A DNA stretch of 64,000 nucleotides from an uncultured Eubacteriales bacterium. Lineage in GTDB: Bacteria > Bacillota > Clostridia > Oscillospirales > Acutalibacteraceae. The notes under the pieces were generated by a model, which had not been told where the DNA came from, ran no database searches, and saw only the letters and a list, made by a program, of their open reading frames with translations. The position numbers were made by a program, and so were the translations under genes. Shown here one piece after another: positions 8,125 to 16,007 of the stretch. Numbering within the stretch: position 1 is the stretch's first letter; each line of letters begins with the position of its first letter. Where the stretch lies: the NCBI GenBank assembly GCA_934436505.1, contig CAKSAP010000001.1:248001-312000 (forward strand). The letters run 5' to 3'.

Positions 8125-8635
8125 TACATTTTCCCTCCAATTCGTTTTTTAGCCTGTTGAGGGCGGATTTAATTATTCTTCCGACATACGAAGCGGATAT
8201 GTTATACATTTTTGAAATTTCAACGTTTGAAAATCCGTATGTATATTTAAGGAAAATAAAGGTTTGCCAAAGCTCTGGGAGGCTTTCGATAAGTCGGGCG
8301 AGAACAACCGAGTCAAAGCCGTCAAAATAAGAAATATCAACATTTTCAATATTTTCAGTATCGTGAAAAGGATTTTCTTTGCGGATACAGTCTATCGCCT
8401 TGCCTCGTGCAATGGTGCAAATGAGATTTTTGCGATGATTTTCGCTTAAAGTCTCAAAGTGTTTGATTTTTAACATAACCGTTAAATATGTATCCTGCAC
8501 ACATTCCTCACAAAGAGCGTTGTTTTTCACCTTTTCGTATGCGACGGAATAGACGAGGGCGTTATACTTTTCATAAAGCTCGATAAAAAGCTCTTTATTT
8601 CCCGATTGGCTTTCCAAAGCTTCAACAAATAACAC
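8117..8635 (-). CDS. RNA polymerase sigma-70 family (ECF-type) sigma factor
   Basis: 172 residues with region 2 (about 10-75, including LCEECVQDTYLTVMLKI) and region 4 (about 115-165, ESLPELWQTFIFLKYTYGFSN and a C-terminal HTH YNISASYVGRIIKSALNRL), no region 1 or 3. Start is GTG at 8635, with GGAGGT 5 nt upstream. First gene of a three-gene operon with a candidate anti-sigma factor and a membrane protein. The regulon is unknown; its own promoter looks sigma-A-like. Confidence 0.88.
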   Translation of the reverse strand: MLFVEALESQSGNKELFIELYEKYNALVYSVAYEKVKNNALCEECVQDTYLTVMLKIKHFETLSENHRKNLICTIARGKAIDCIRKENPFHDTENIENVDISYFDGFDSVVLARLIESLPELWQTFIFLKYTYGFSNVEISKMYNISASYVGRIIKSALNRLKNELEGKCNE

Positions 8636-8664
8636 GGCACACCTCCTAAAGCATATTTAAGTAA

Positions 8665-8693
8665 ACAATACAAAAATGTTTTTGTGCTGTCAA
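8665..8693 (-). promoter_or_regulatory. Promoter of the sigma-factor operon
   Basis: Minus-strand TTGACA, 17-nt spacer, TATTGT, about 30 nt upstream of the GTG start. The -35 is perfect and the -10 matches 4 of 6. Confidence 0.6.
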
Positions 8694-8820
8694 CTTGATT
8701 TTTGAATATATATTCTACCTATTATCCGTATGATTTCAATAAAAATGAACTTGAAAAGAAAAATTTTGCAGGCACATCCCTTCCGCTTGTCCTGCGGTCT
8801 TATAAATTTTCAATTTGATA

Positions 8821-8847
8821 AAACAAAACTCCCTCTGATGAGGGAGC
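8821..8847 (-). terminator. Terminator after the AGCS symporter, sharing a dispersed repeat end
   Basis: Minus-strand CTCCCTC-ATCA-GAGGGAG followed by TTTTGTTTT. The stem is almost identical to the ends of the palindromic element at 45768-45895, so a repeat fragment may have been adopted as terminator. The rest of 8636-8886 shows no gene. Confidence 0.7.
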
Positions 8848-8886
8848 GTATGCTTGTATGTATTATTCGGTGGTTTTTTCCGAAAA

Positions 8887-10260
8887 CTACCTATCCTTCT
8901 TCTTGTCGAGGATAGCGATTGCTTCTTTTGACATCGGGACGAGGATGATGAGGTTTATAATCGTCATAAGGCCGATTCCCACGTCGCCGAGATCCCAAAC
9001 GACCGTGTATTCCTGCAAGCCGCCGATAAAGAGCATTACGAGTGCGATAATTTTATAAATCGTCTGACTTGTCCAGTTATTTCCGAAAATGTACGCAACG
9101 TTCGAGCGAGCGTAGAAAAGTATTCCGAGGAAGGTCGAGAAGCTGAACAGGAAAAGAATTACCGCAATGAATATTGTTCCCGCATAGCCTAAATGGTACT
9201 GCATAGCGGTCTGGAGCAGCTGCATACCCTGCAAGCCGTCTGTCAATTCTCTCGGAACGAGCAGCATAATCATTGCCGTACAGGTGCAGATAACCATTGT
9301 GTCGATTATAACGCCGAGAGCCTGTACCATACCGACCGTTTCGGGCTTTTTACCCTCTGCCGCAGCCGCCGCACAAGGAGCAGAGCCTGAGCCTGCTTCG
9401 TTTGAGAACAAGCCTCTTTTAATGCCGTTCATAAGCACCGCACCGAAGCCGCCGCCTGCAATTTGCTTTATGCCGAACGCCTCTTGGAATATTCTTGAAA
9501 ATACCGACGGCATAAGCGTTATGTTTTTGCAGATGATGAAAAGCGTGATTACAAAGTAAAGCACAGCCATAATCGGAACGATAATATCGAGGATTTTAAC
9601 GGTTGCGTTTTTACGGAGAACGATTATCGCCGCAAGCACAACAATTGCGATTGTCGTGTAAAGCGGAGGGATTGAAAAAGCGTTCTCAAAGGATGACGAA
9701 ACCGAGTTGCTGATAACCTGACTTATACCGCACCAACAGATAAGACCGAAAATTGCAAACAAAACGGCGAGAACGGATTTGTTGATTTTTTTCTTTCTCT
9801 TTTCTTCGATGAAATCGTGTATGTAATAAGCAGGGCCGCCGTGATAGCCGCCGTAAAGCGGGTCTTTCTTTTTGTGAAGCTGAGCGAGTGCGCCCTCAAC
9901 ATAAGCGGTTGAAGCGCCGAGGAATGCGGAAACCCACATCCAGAAAACAGCACCTGCTCCGCCGACAGAAATTGCGGCAACAACGCCGACTAAGTTTCCC
10001 ATACCTACTCTCGTAGCGGTGGAAACAATCAAAGTCTGAAATGTCGAAAGACTGCTGCTGTCGTCGTTTTTATCGCCGAGTGCCCTAATCATTTGGGGAA
10101 ATTTTCTAATCGGCATAAACTTCGTTCGGACAGTAAAAAATAAGCCTGCCGGAATTAGCAGGACAACAAGTAGGGGAATTCCTATCGTTGTGTTTGCCAA
10201 GTGGATGGTGAACAAATCTCCCCAAAGGAATTTGTACACCGCTTCAATAAGCTGTGTCAT
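8887..10260 (-). CDS. Amino-acid/sodium symporter, AGCS (alanine/glycine) family
   Basis: A 457-residue polytopic membrane transporter of the AGCS family, which takes up alanine or glycine with Na+ or H+. Family landmarks are the N-terminal LLIPAGLFFTVRTKFMPIRK, VGMGNLVGVVAAISVGGAGAVFWMW, YGGYHGGPAYYI and GLFSNEAGSGSAPCAAAAAE. Length and about ten hydrophobic helices are normal. The substrate cannot be told from the sequence. The start is odd: no Shine-Dalgarno precedes the ATG at 10260. A hairpin and a short overlapping reading frame lie there instead. It is transcribed alone, with its own promoter and terminator. Confidence 0.9.
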   Translation of the reverse strand: MTQLIEAVYKFLWGDLFTIHLANTTIGIPLLVVLLIPAGLFFTVRTKFMPIRKFPQMIRALGDKNDDSSSLSTFQTLIVSTATRVGMGNLVGVVAAISVGGAGAVFWMWVSAFLGASTAYVEGALAQLHKKKDPLYGGYHGGPAYYIHDFIEEKRKKKINKSVLAVLFAIFGLICWCGISQVISNSVSSSFENAFSIPPLYTTIAIVVLAAIIVLRKNATVKILDIIVPIMAVLYFVITLFIICKNITLMPSVFSRIFQEAFGIKQIAGGGFGAVLMNGIKRGLFSNEAGSGSAPCAAAAAEGKKPETVGMVQALGVIIDTMVICTCTAMIMLLVPRELTDGLQGMQLLQTAMQYHLGYAGTIFIAVILFLFSFSTFLGILFYARSNVAYIFGNNWTSQTIYKIIALVMLFIGGLQEYTVVWDLGDVGIGLMTIINLIILVPMSKEAIAILDKKKDR

Positions 10261-10309
10261 AACAAATTTGCAAAGGTCGAATTTTCAGACCCTTGCTCTC
10301 CCTTTTCAT
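10244..10309 (-). promoter_or_regulatory. Leader of the AGCS symporter: hairpin plus 21-codon upstream ORF
   Basis: The stem 10270-10278/10288-10296 (GCAAGGGTC/GACCTTTGC) ends 9 nt before the symporter ATG. A 21-codon frame starts at ATG 10309 with AGGG upstream, runs through the hairpin and stops at 10244, overlapping the symporter start. This layout could couple symporter translation to the leader peptide. It is inferred from sequence only. Confidence 0.4.
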
Positions 10310-10329
10310 AATAATTAACCCTAAATACC

Positions 10330-10358
10330 ATTATATCATAGATTTTCTTGAACTTCAA
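10330..10358 (-). promoter_or_regulatory. Promoter of the AGCS symporter gene
   Basis: Minus-strand TTGAAG, 17-nt spacer, TATAAT. It overlaps the last codons of the nitrilase gene and supports separate transcription of the symporter. Confidence 0.65.
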
Positions 10359-11071
10359 TCAAATAAAATGTCGGCAGTCAATATTTCTTCCGTTTCGCCT
10401 GCTTTTGCGATAATTTTCCCGTCTTTTCCGCAGAAAAGCGAGCTTCCGCCGTAGACGGTTTCGCCTGCCGTACCGCAGGAGTTGCAAACTGCATAGTAAA
10501 CGCCGTATTTTTCGGCGTGTGTCTTTGCGAGTGCTTCAAGCTGATTTACACGCACATTCGGCCATTGCGATACCGTGAAAACAAGGCTTGAATTTTCCGA
10601 AGCGGCTTTTACGGGGTTGTCAAAGCGAATGTCAAAGCAGATTATGACAGCGCATTTTATCCCGTCAAGCGTAAACGTGCAAGGACTGTTGCCTGCCGTG
10701 AAATACCTGTCCTCGTCCATCGGATAGAAAAGATTTGTCTTGTCATATTCTAAAACGAGCCTTCCGCTTCGGTCAAAAACGCAAGCGGTGTTATATCGCT
10801 TTCCGTTTCTTATGTTGGCTACGCTTCCTGCGACAATATTTATATTAAGTTCTTTTGCCAATGAGCCGATTTGCGATTTAACCCGTTCACAGTCCTTGCC
10901 TAAAAGTGCTTCAAAATTGCTTTTCGGTAAAAATCCCGTGTTCCACATTTCAGGCAAAACCGCCGTGTCGCAACCGCCCTTTGCCGCTTTTCGAATAAGA
11001 AAATCAGCCCGATTAAAATTTTCATCGGGCTTTTCATATGTCATATTCATTTGTATAAGACTGATTTTCAT
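10355..11071 (-). CDS. Carbon-nitrogen hydrolase (nitrilase superfamily, omega-amidase-like)
   Basis: A 238-residue cytoplasmic amidohydrolase. The catalytic triad is visible: Glu41 (LPEMWNTGF), Lys111 (EYDKTNLF) and Cys145 (IICFDIRF). The loop YGVYYAVCNSCG and the end GGSSLFCGKDGKIIA fit the family. The nearest recognised group is the omega-amidase/Nit2-like branch, which hydrolyses alpha-ketoglutaramate or similar amides. The usual CYD motif reads CFD here. It follows the fumarase alpha gene by 10 bp and is probably cotranscribed with it. The natural substrate is unknown. Confidence 0.85.
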   Translation of the reverse strand: MKISLIQMNMTYEKPDENFNRADFLIRKAAKGGCDTAVLPEMWNTGFLPKSNFEALLGKDCERVKSQIGSLAKELNINIVAGSVANIRNGKRYNTACVFDRSGRLVLEYDKTNLFYPMDEDRYFTAGNSPCTFTLDGIKCAVIICFDIRFDNPVKAASENSSLVFTVSQWPNVRVNQLEALAKTHAEKYGVYYAVCNSCGTAGETVYGGSSLFCGKDGKIIAKAGETEEILTADILFD

Positions 11072-11081
11072 AAGCTCACCG

Positions 11082-11924
11082 TCAAATCGTTTTTTCAGCG
11101 TGCCTTGTAACGTGGCAGCCGATATTTACCGCCGCAGGTAAGCCTGCAATGTGCGTTGGCGCAGTTTCGATATTAACTGCAAGTGCTGTTGTTTTTCCGC
11201 CGAAGCCCTGCGGACCTATATCGGTTTCGTTTATTCTCCTGAGAAGCTCTGCTTCCATTTCGCTGTATAAAGGGTTGGAATTTCTGACGCTGACCTCACG
11301 GCAAAGAGCCTCTTTTGCAAGATATGCGCACTGTTCGAAATCTCCGCCGAAGCCTACGCCCACGACCATAGGGGGACAGGGATTGCCGCCTGCGGATTTT
11401 ACCGTGTCGAGTACGAAATTCATCAAATCTTCCTTTGTAGCCGACGGAGTGAACATTTTGAGCTTGCTCATATTTTCACTGCCGAAGCCCTTTGGACAAG
11501 CCTTGATTTTAACGCTTTCGCCCGGAACGATTTTTGTGTGAATAACGGCAGGGGTGTTGTCCTGCGTGTTAACACGGTCAAGCGGATCACGAACAACGGA
11601 TTTTCTTAAAAGCCCGTCGGTGTATCCGTCCGCAACGCCCGAATTTATGCTCTCGTAAAGGTCGCCGCCTACAAAATGCACATCTTGACCTATTTCAATA
11701 AAAATAACCGCCATTCCCGTATCCTGACAGATAGGAATATTAAGCTCCTTAGCGCAGTCAAGGTTGTTGATAAGCTCGCCCATAATCTTTTTCGGAAGCT
11801 CATCCGTTTCAGCTCTTTGACCGCATTTTATGCAATCGCAAAGGTCGTCGGGCAAAATTTTATTAGCCCTGATAACAAGCTCCTTTACTGTATCTCTGAC
11901 TGTTTGAACATTTATCTCTCTCAT
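11082..11924 (-). CDS. Fumarate hydratase class I, alpha (N-terminal) subunit
   Basis: A 280-residue iron-sulfur hydro-lyase subunit of the class I fumarase/tartrate dehydratase family, with LPICQDTGMAVIFIEIGQDV-type motifs, ACPKGFGSENMS, VGVGFGGDFEQCAYLAKEAL and IGPQGFGGKTTAL. It interconverts fumarate and malate. The ATG at 11924 follows AGGTGG by 4 nt and gives MREINVQTV, the family start; a longer frame to 11963 is not used. The beta subunit normally encoded directly downstream is absent; a nitrilase gene follows at 10 bp. The partner must lie elsewhere, or this alpha unit works in another context. Confidence 0.88.
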   Translation of the reverse strand: MREINVQTVRDTVKELVIRANKILPDDLCDCIKCGQRAETDELPKKIMGELINNLDCAKELNIPICQDTGMAVIFIEIGQDVHFVGGDLYESINSGVADGYTDGLLRKSVVRDPLDRVNTQDNTPAVIHTKIVPGESVKIKACPKGFGSENMSKLKMFTPSATKEDLMNFVLDTVKSAGGNPCPPMVVGVGFGGDFEQCAYLAKEALCREVSVRNSNPLYSEMEAELLRRINETDIGPQGFGGKTTALAVNIETAPTHIAGLPAAVNIGCHVTRHAEKTI

Positions 11925-11932
11925 TATGCCAC

Positions 11933-11962
11933 CTAAAAAATATGCAGGCAAAAATGCCTGCA
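11933..11962 (-). terminator. Terminator after yabR
   Basis: Minus-strand TGCAGGCA-TTTT-TGCCTGCA, followed by TATTTTTTA. The T-run abuts the fumarase ribosome site, so partial readthrough is possible. Confidence 0.7.
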
Positions 11963-11970
11963 CCGTTATT

Positions 11971-12423
11971 TTACTTTCTTCTTGAATATGAACTGCGTTT
12001 GCCGTCGGTCGCTCTTTTAAGGTCGGTCATTTTCTCGTCGCTGACCTGCTTGAACTTAGCCATCATATCCTCAAAGGACATAGGGCCGTCATTCTTGGGC
12101 TCGGGAGTTCCTTTCCAAACGTTGGAAGCGTTATTCCTCGGCTTGCCGTTTCGCCTCGGCTTATCACGCTGCTGCTCGTCTGACTCCGGATTGTCCGAAG
12201 CCTTCTTAATCGAAAGGCTGATTTTGCCCTCTGGCGTGACGTCGATAACCTTAACCTTGACCTGCTGGCCCTCTTTAAGGTGATCGTGGATGTCATTGAC
12301 ATAGCTTGATGACACCTCGGAAATATGTACCATACCGGTTTTATTGTCAGGCAAGCTGACGAAAGCACCGAAATTGGTTAATCCTGTAACTTTTCCCTCA
12401 AGTATTGCGCCGATCTCGACCAT
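11971..12423 (-). CDS. yabR: S1 RNA-binding domain protein, YabR type
   Basis: 150 residues with one S1 domain at about 3-72 (MVEIGAILEGKVTGLTNFGAFVSL, GMVHISEVSSSYVNDIHDHL, GQQVKVKVIDV...GKISLSIKK), followed by a charged, probably disordered tail rich in Arg, Asn and Asp. It matches YabR, which sits beside divIC in many Firmicutes and binds RNA or ribosomes. GGGGAGGAAC lies upstream of the ATG. The neighbours yabP, yabQ and divIC in the usual order confirm the assignment. Its exact role is not settled in the family. Confidence 0.88.
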   Translation of the reverse strand: MVEIGAILEGKVTGLTNFGAFVSLPDNKTGMVHISEVSSSYVNDIHDHLKEGQQVKVKVIDVTPEGKISLSIKKASDNPESDEQQRDKPRRNGKPRNNASNVWKGTPEPKNDGPMSFEDMMAKFKQVSDEKMTDLKRATDGKRSSYSRRK

Positions 12424-12453
12424 AAAAAAGATAGTTCCTCCCCGAAAACAAAT

Positions 12454-12765
12454 TCAGTTGTTAGGCGTTATATTGTAATATACCTTTTCTCCCGGTTTAA
12501 CATAGCCCAGCTTTTCACGGGCAACACGCTCGATGTAGCTGTCCTTATCGCTGTTGTCGATAACATCCTGCAAACGCTCGTTTTCGGCAACCTGCTGCTC
12601 GTATTGAGCGTTCAACTCATCGACCTTGTTTTTGCGGTCTTTTATGTCCATTTGAGTATTGATAAGGCTGATTATAAAATAGCCTGCAACAAGAAGTAAA
12701 CATACGGTAAGGATAAAACTGAATTTCTGCTTTTTAGGAGCTTTTTTCGTTTTCTTCGCTTTCAT
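12454..12765 (-). CDS. divIC: Septum formation initiator DivIC/FtsL-like
   Basis: A 103-residue bitopic protein: a very basic N-terminus (MKAKKTKKAPKKQKF), one transmembrane helix (about 16-37) and an extracellular coiled coil (about 40-75) followed by the conserved YIERVAREKLGYVKPGE. DivIC pairs with FtsL and DivIB in the divisome. It overlaps the end of yabQ by 32 nt and is followed by yabR, the standard order. The N-terminus is unusually lysine-rich, but length and motif leave little doubt. Confidence 0.92.
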   Translation of the reverse strand: MKAKKTKKAPKKQKFSFILTVCLLLVAGYFIISLINTQMDIKDRKNKVDELNAQYEQQVAENERLQDVIDNSDKDSYIERVAREKLGYVKPGEKVYYNITPNN

Positions 12766-13315
12766 ATTTTTTCTTCACTTCCGTCCTCTTTGGTTTATGA
12801 CATAATTTGTGTATATTATTATTTAGATTATATAACAAAGACTTGTCGTTTTGCAAGAGGATTTTTGCGTTTTTTATTGATTTTTTCGTTGAGTTTCGGG
12901 ATTTTACCGCCGCTTTTTTTATAAATACGGATACTCTTGAGAAAATTTTACGAAAAGGAGTGAATATAAAATGAAATATCTTTTTGAAAAACGCTTTGAC
13001 TTTTTCGACGGTTTTTGTCGAAAACTTTACCGCTATTATTCCGAAAGAAAGGTAATAAATAAAAAAGCCGAGCGCTTCGCCGAACAGGATATAAAACCTA
13101 AGTTGTCCGTCGGTCACGGTAAGGCAAAAAAGAAAGGTTGCCACCGAGGCTGTGAATACAAATATAAAATCGGTTATATATAACGCTCTTTTTGAGGAGG
13201 AAACGCTCATTCTGACGACACGCAAAAGGTCATAGAGCACACCGATTAAAACGCCGAAGCCGAGAGAGAAAAGAAAATTTTTCGCCTGTGAGGAAAGGCT
13301 TGTTATATACTCCAT
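12734..13315 (-). CDS. yabQ: Spore cortex biosynthesis protein YabQ
   Basis: A 193-residue membrane protein with four to five hydrophobic helices in the first 115 residues (FLFSLGFGVLIGVLYDLLRVVR is the YabQ signature) and a long basic tail. YabQ is located in the outer forespore membrane region and is needed for cortex formation. Its start shares a base with the yabP stop (TAATG). The C-terminal tail (about 120-193) is longer and more Lys-rich than the core family and overlaps divIC. Confidence 0.9.
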   Translation of the reverse strand: MEYITSLSSQAKNFLFSLGFGVLIGVLYDLLRVVRMSVSSSKRALYITDFIFVFTASVATFLFCLTVTDGQLRFYILFGEALGFFIYYLSFGIIAVKFSTKTVEKVKAFFKKIFHFIFTPFRKIFSRVSVFIKKAAVKSRNSTKKSIKNAKILLQNDKSLLYNLNNNIHKLCHKPKRTEVKKKYESEENEKSS

Positions 13316-13608
13316 TATCTGAATACCTTAGAGAAAAAGCCGCCGCCCGACTGCCGTTCCTCTTTGTCGGCATAGACAAGAGCATAAATATCGCCCTCGA
13401 CAAGCAGTTCGCCCATTTCAAGGCTCAGCCTGTTTATATGTAAATCGTTGCCCTTGACAGTGAGCTCACCCATCTCCGTATATACCACGACAGATTGCTC
13501 GTCGAAGCTGTCAATATCGGAAACTCCCGATACGGTAAGATGACGCCTGTCCTCCATTATTATATTGTGTGGAGCTCGCTGATTTGTTATTCCGCTGTTT
13601 TCTGCCAT
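13315..13608 (-). CDS. yabP: Sporulation protein YabP
   Basis: 97 residues in the YabP fold: HNIIMEDRRHLTVSGVSDI, VVYTEMGELTVKGNDLHI and LSLEMGELLVEGDI, a pattern shared by YabP and YqfC. YabP is a mother-cell sporulation protein required for late spore stages. The ATG at 13608 follows GGAGGT by 7 nt; an upstream in-frame ATG at 13629 precedes that ribosome site and is not used. First gene of the yabPQ-divIC-yabR run. Confidence 0.9.
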   Translation of the reverse strand: MAENSGITNQRAPHNIIMEDRRHLTVSGVSDIDSFDEQSVVVYTEMGELTVKGNDLHINRLSLEMGELLVEGDIYALVYADKEERQSGGGFFSKVFR

Positions 13609-13629
13609 GCAAAAACCTCCTTTGTCCAT

Positions 13630-13658
13630 ATAATATGCCTTGATAGCATATAATATAA
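13630..13658 (-). promoter_or_regulatory. Candidate sigma-E-like promoter of yabP
   Basis: Minus-strand CATATTAT (compare the sigma-E -10 consensus CATACAHT) with an ATATT box 14 nt upstream, about 22 nt before the yabP start. Expected from the known sigma-E control of yabP, but the AT-rich context makes chance matches easy. Confidence 0.35.
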
Positions 13659-13698
13659 TATGAAAACAAAGGAGATTTAATTACGGTTTGTCTGATTT

Positions 13699-15087
13699 TT
13701 AATGCGTTCTTTCTATTATAAGCTCGTAGTCGTCGGGCTCTTTGTTATAAAGTGCCTGCTTTATCAAATCGGTGCTCTTGTGTAAGTCTTTGAATTTCTT
13801 GAAATGTGAGAGCTTGCCCACAACACAGTCGATTATTGCAGAAAACGCTTGATATTCGGGCGTGTCGGGGGAATAAGGCTCGTTTCCACGGTAAACGTTT
13901 TGCAAGACCTCAAGAAGAAAATCTCTGATTTTTATATTTTTAACGCTGTCGGGAATTTTCCTTGAAATTAAGAAAAATCTTCCGAGACTGCCGAACGTCC
14001 ATTTTTTAAGTCCTTTTCCGATTATCTGAAGCGGAATTTTTAATTTATACACCTGCTCCTTCGTCATACTGAAGCCTGAGCCCAATTCTGCAAGGTGGTC
14101 AATGTCATCTGCCGCAGAGTCGAGTATATCATTTAAGAAGAAAAGGAAATGGTGTCTTAAATATTCGTCAACGGACAAGCCGTTTCTGTCCCATTCAAAG
14201 TCGTCTACGGTCTGCGTTTTGATGTCGATTGCTTTATCGTCTATATGTACCTTTCTTATGCAGGACGGATAGCCTACCATTGACGAGGTGTTCACGTCAT
14301 AATATACATTGCCCTTTGCCGTAACCTTTTTAGCAATGTTTTGCATATGCGTATGACCCGTAAACATAACCTCAATGCCCTTGTCGGCAAGGAAGGTGGT
14401 CGTTTTATCCCAATCGCCGAGCATATCACGGGCGGAGATAAGCGGATATATCGCAGACGGCGGAAGCGTCGGATGGTGCGTCATTGCGAAGATATAATCG
14501 CCTGCCGTGTGAGCCTCGTCAATCTGCTGTTCTATCCATTTTAATTGATTTTCGGAGTATCCGCAGAAAACTCTGTCGCCGTCGTCATTGAGGCACAGAA
14601 GCCTGTAACCGTCCTGCAATTTAACGCAGTAGGAGTGGCTCTCCCTGTCAATGCTCAAAGCCTTGTTAAGCCCGTACTCAAAGTACATATCAAAAAGCTC
14701 TTCCCTTGAGGTGTTTGTCGCAGGAACAGTCTTGTCGCCGACACATTTTTTTGCCATACCCGTATTGTTGCCCTCAACGTAATAATCGTGCGTTGCGGTT
14801 ATAAGGTAAATGTCCTTGCCTGCGTCTTTAAGGCGTTGCAATCTCGGAAGCAGATCGAGATGACTTTCCATAGCACCGTCATTTGTGAGGTCGCCGTCTA
14901 TCAAAACTATTTTTGTGTCGGTATCGGCAATCAGCTTGTTGAAATATGCGTCGATAATCGCACCCGTCTCCGCAAGGCACTTTTGCTCTCTTGCATTGAT
15001 TTTATCATAAGCCTTTCCGCTTGTGCCGAGAGCCTCGCCGTAGTGGTGTAAATCCGTTATCAAATAAAAATCCAAAGGGGAAGCCAT
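13699..15087 (-). CDS. Calcineurin-like metallophosphoesterase
   Basis: A 462-residue protein with the metallophosphoesterase metal ligands in order: DLHH near residue 12-15, GDLTNDG near 64, THDYY near 99 (in place of GNHD), THHPTLP near 204 and GHTHMQ near 242. The C-terminal 200 residues (about 260-462) form a helical extension that I do not recognise. No signal peptide or membrane helix, so probably cytoplasmic. AAGGAGGT precedes the ATG. It appears monocistronic. The substrate (nucleotide, phosphodiester or protein) cannot be told; the replaced GNHD motif may affect activity. Confidence 0.82.
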   Translation of the reverse strand: MASPLDFYLITDLHHYGEALGTSGKAYDKINAREQKCLAETGAIIDAYFNKLIADTDTKIVLIDGDLTNDGAMESHLDLLPRLQRLKDAGKDIYLITATHDYYVEGNNTGMAKKCVGDKTVPATNTSREELFDMYFEYGLNKALSIDRESHSYCVKLQDGYRLLCLNDDGDRVFCGYSENQLKWIEQQIDEAHTAGDYIFAMTHHPTLPPSAIYPLISARDMLGDWDKTTTFLADKGIEVMFTGHTHMQNIAKKVTAKGNVYYDVNTSSMVGYPSCIRKVHIDDKAIDIKTQTVDDFEWDRNGLSVDEYLRHHFLFFLNDILDSAADDIDHLAELGSGFSMTKEQVYKLKIPLQIIGKGLKKWTFGSLGRFFLISRKIPDSVKNIKIRDFLLEVLQNVYRGNEPYSPDTPEYQAFSAIIDCVVGKLSHFKKFKDLHKSTDLIKQALYNKEPDDYELIIERTH

Positions 15088-15145
15088 ATTTTTACCTCCT
15101 TAGAGCCTTTTTATTCATTATGAATTACTTGTGCCGAAATGTCAA

Positions 15146-15835
15146 CTAATATAATGCTTCGTAAATCACGCCGAGCCTGTCAAAAAGCAGCTCGTCAATG
15201 TCGGGAGTGCGATATTCGGGGAAATCATCTGCATCGGTTATCGGAATTGAAAACAAAAAAGACGTCCTTTCTCCGTCCGAATTCATCAGCATACAGCCGT
15301 TGTAAAGCCTTGCGGTTTTTGAAATGAAATTCAAGCCGCCCGTGCCGTCAAGTGAGTGAAAATAATTGTCGATCGGAAAATCCCCCGAGCTTTCAAAGGA
15401 AAACACGGCTCTGTCGCCTATCCTTTCAAGACAAATACCGATATAATCTCCGTGGGAATACTTGACGGAATTAGAAACGGCATTTAATATTGCCCTCGTT
15501 ATGAGCTTCGGGTCGGCAAGTGTAAAAATATCGTCGCTGTCGGTCAGGAAAATCAGACGCTTTTCGCTTTCGCACAGTACCGCATCACAGCAAAAGACAA
15601 GATTTTCGGCTAACTGCGTAAGATTGCATTTATATTTGCAGGGCTTTTCGGGGAAATCGAGATTGTTTATTTTGCGAAGCAGAAAGAAAGCGCTTTTAAG
15701 CAAATTTTCCTTACAGGTGCAGTCCGAAAGTATAATTTCATCAAAAACGGCTTGCAGCTTTTCTCTTGCACAAGGGAAATCGGCATCGGGGAAAATCATA
15801 CGGTTTATCTGCTCAAATTCGTGACAAAAGTTCAT
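15146..15835 (-). CDS. HATPase-domain protein, histidine-kinase-like without phospho-acceptor motif
   Basis: 229 residues with a GHKL/HATPase ATP-binding domain: the N-box ILNAVSNSVKYSHGDYIGI near 130-150 and the G-box GTGGLNFISKTARLYNG near 182-198. The N-terminal half is helical (HEFEQINRMIF, then LLKSAFFLLRKINNL) and lacks a clear HExxx(P) histidine box, transmembrane helices or a response-regulator neighbour. The ATG at 15835 follows AGGAGT by 9 nt; a longer frame to 16009 crosses the gapA promoter region and is rejected. Divergent from gapA. It may be an anti-sigma/serine-kinase-type regulator or an orphan sensor; function unknown. Confidence 0.7.
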   Translation of the reverse strand: MNFCHEFEQINRMIFPDADFPCAREKLQAVFDEIILSDCTCKENLLKSAFFLLRKINNLDFPEKPCKYKCNLTQLAENLVFCCDAVLCESEKRLIFLTDSDDIFTLADPKLITRAILNAVSNSVKYSHGDYIGICLERIGDRAVFSFESSGDFPIDNYFHSLDGTGGLNFISKTARLYNGCMLMNSDGERTSFLFSIPITDADDFPEYRTPDIDELLFDRLGVIYEALY

Positions 15836-15901
15836 TATATGCACAACTCCTTTGTAAATAGTATATCCTTTTTGCGTTACATAACGCATATTTTGGTTAG
15901 T

Positions 15902-15919
15902 TTGACAAAAATATGTCAA
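15902..15919. promoter_or_regulatory. Palindrome TTGACA-N6-TGTCAA in the HATPase/gapA divergent region
   Basis: A perfect 6-bp dyad between the two divergent genes, about 45 nt upstream of TATAAA (15957-15962), the probable gapA -10. It may be an operator for a glycolytic regulator, or a -35 box read on either strand. Confidence 0.35.
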
Positions 15920-16007
15920 CTGACAATAAAATTGCTTGCATATTTGTACTTTTCGGTATAAAATAATATCGCAATAAAATTTATATTCTATTTTGGAGGT
16001 AATATCC

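Noticed and set aside
12971..13183. 70-codon plus frame with a GGAG-like upstream site
   Set aside because: Antisense within yabQ; translation has no recognisable features.
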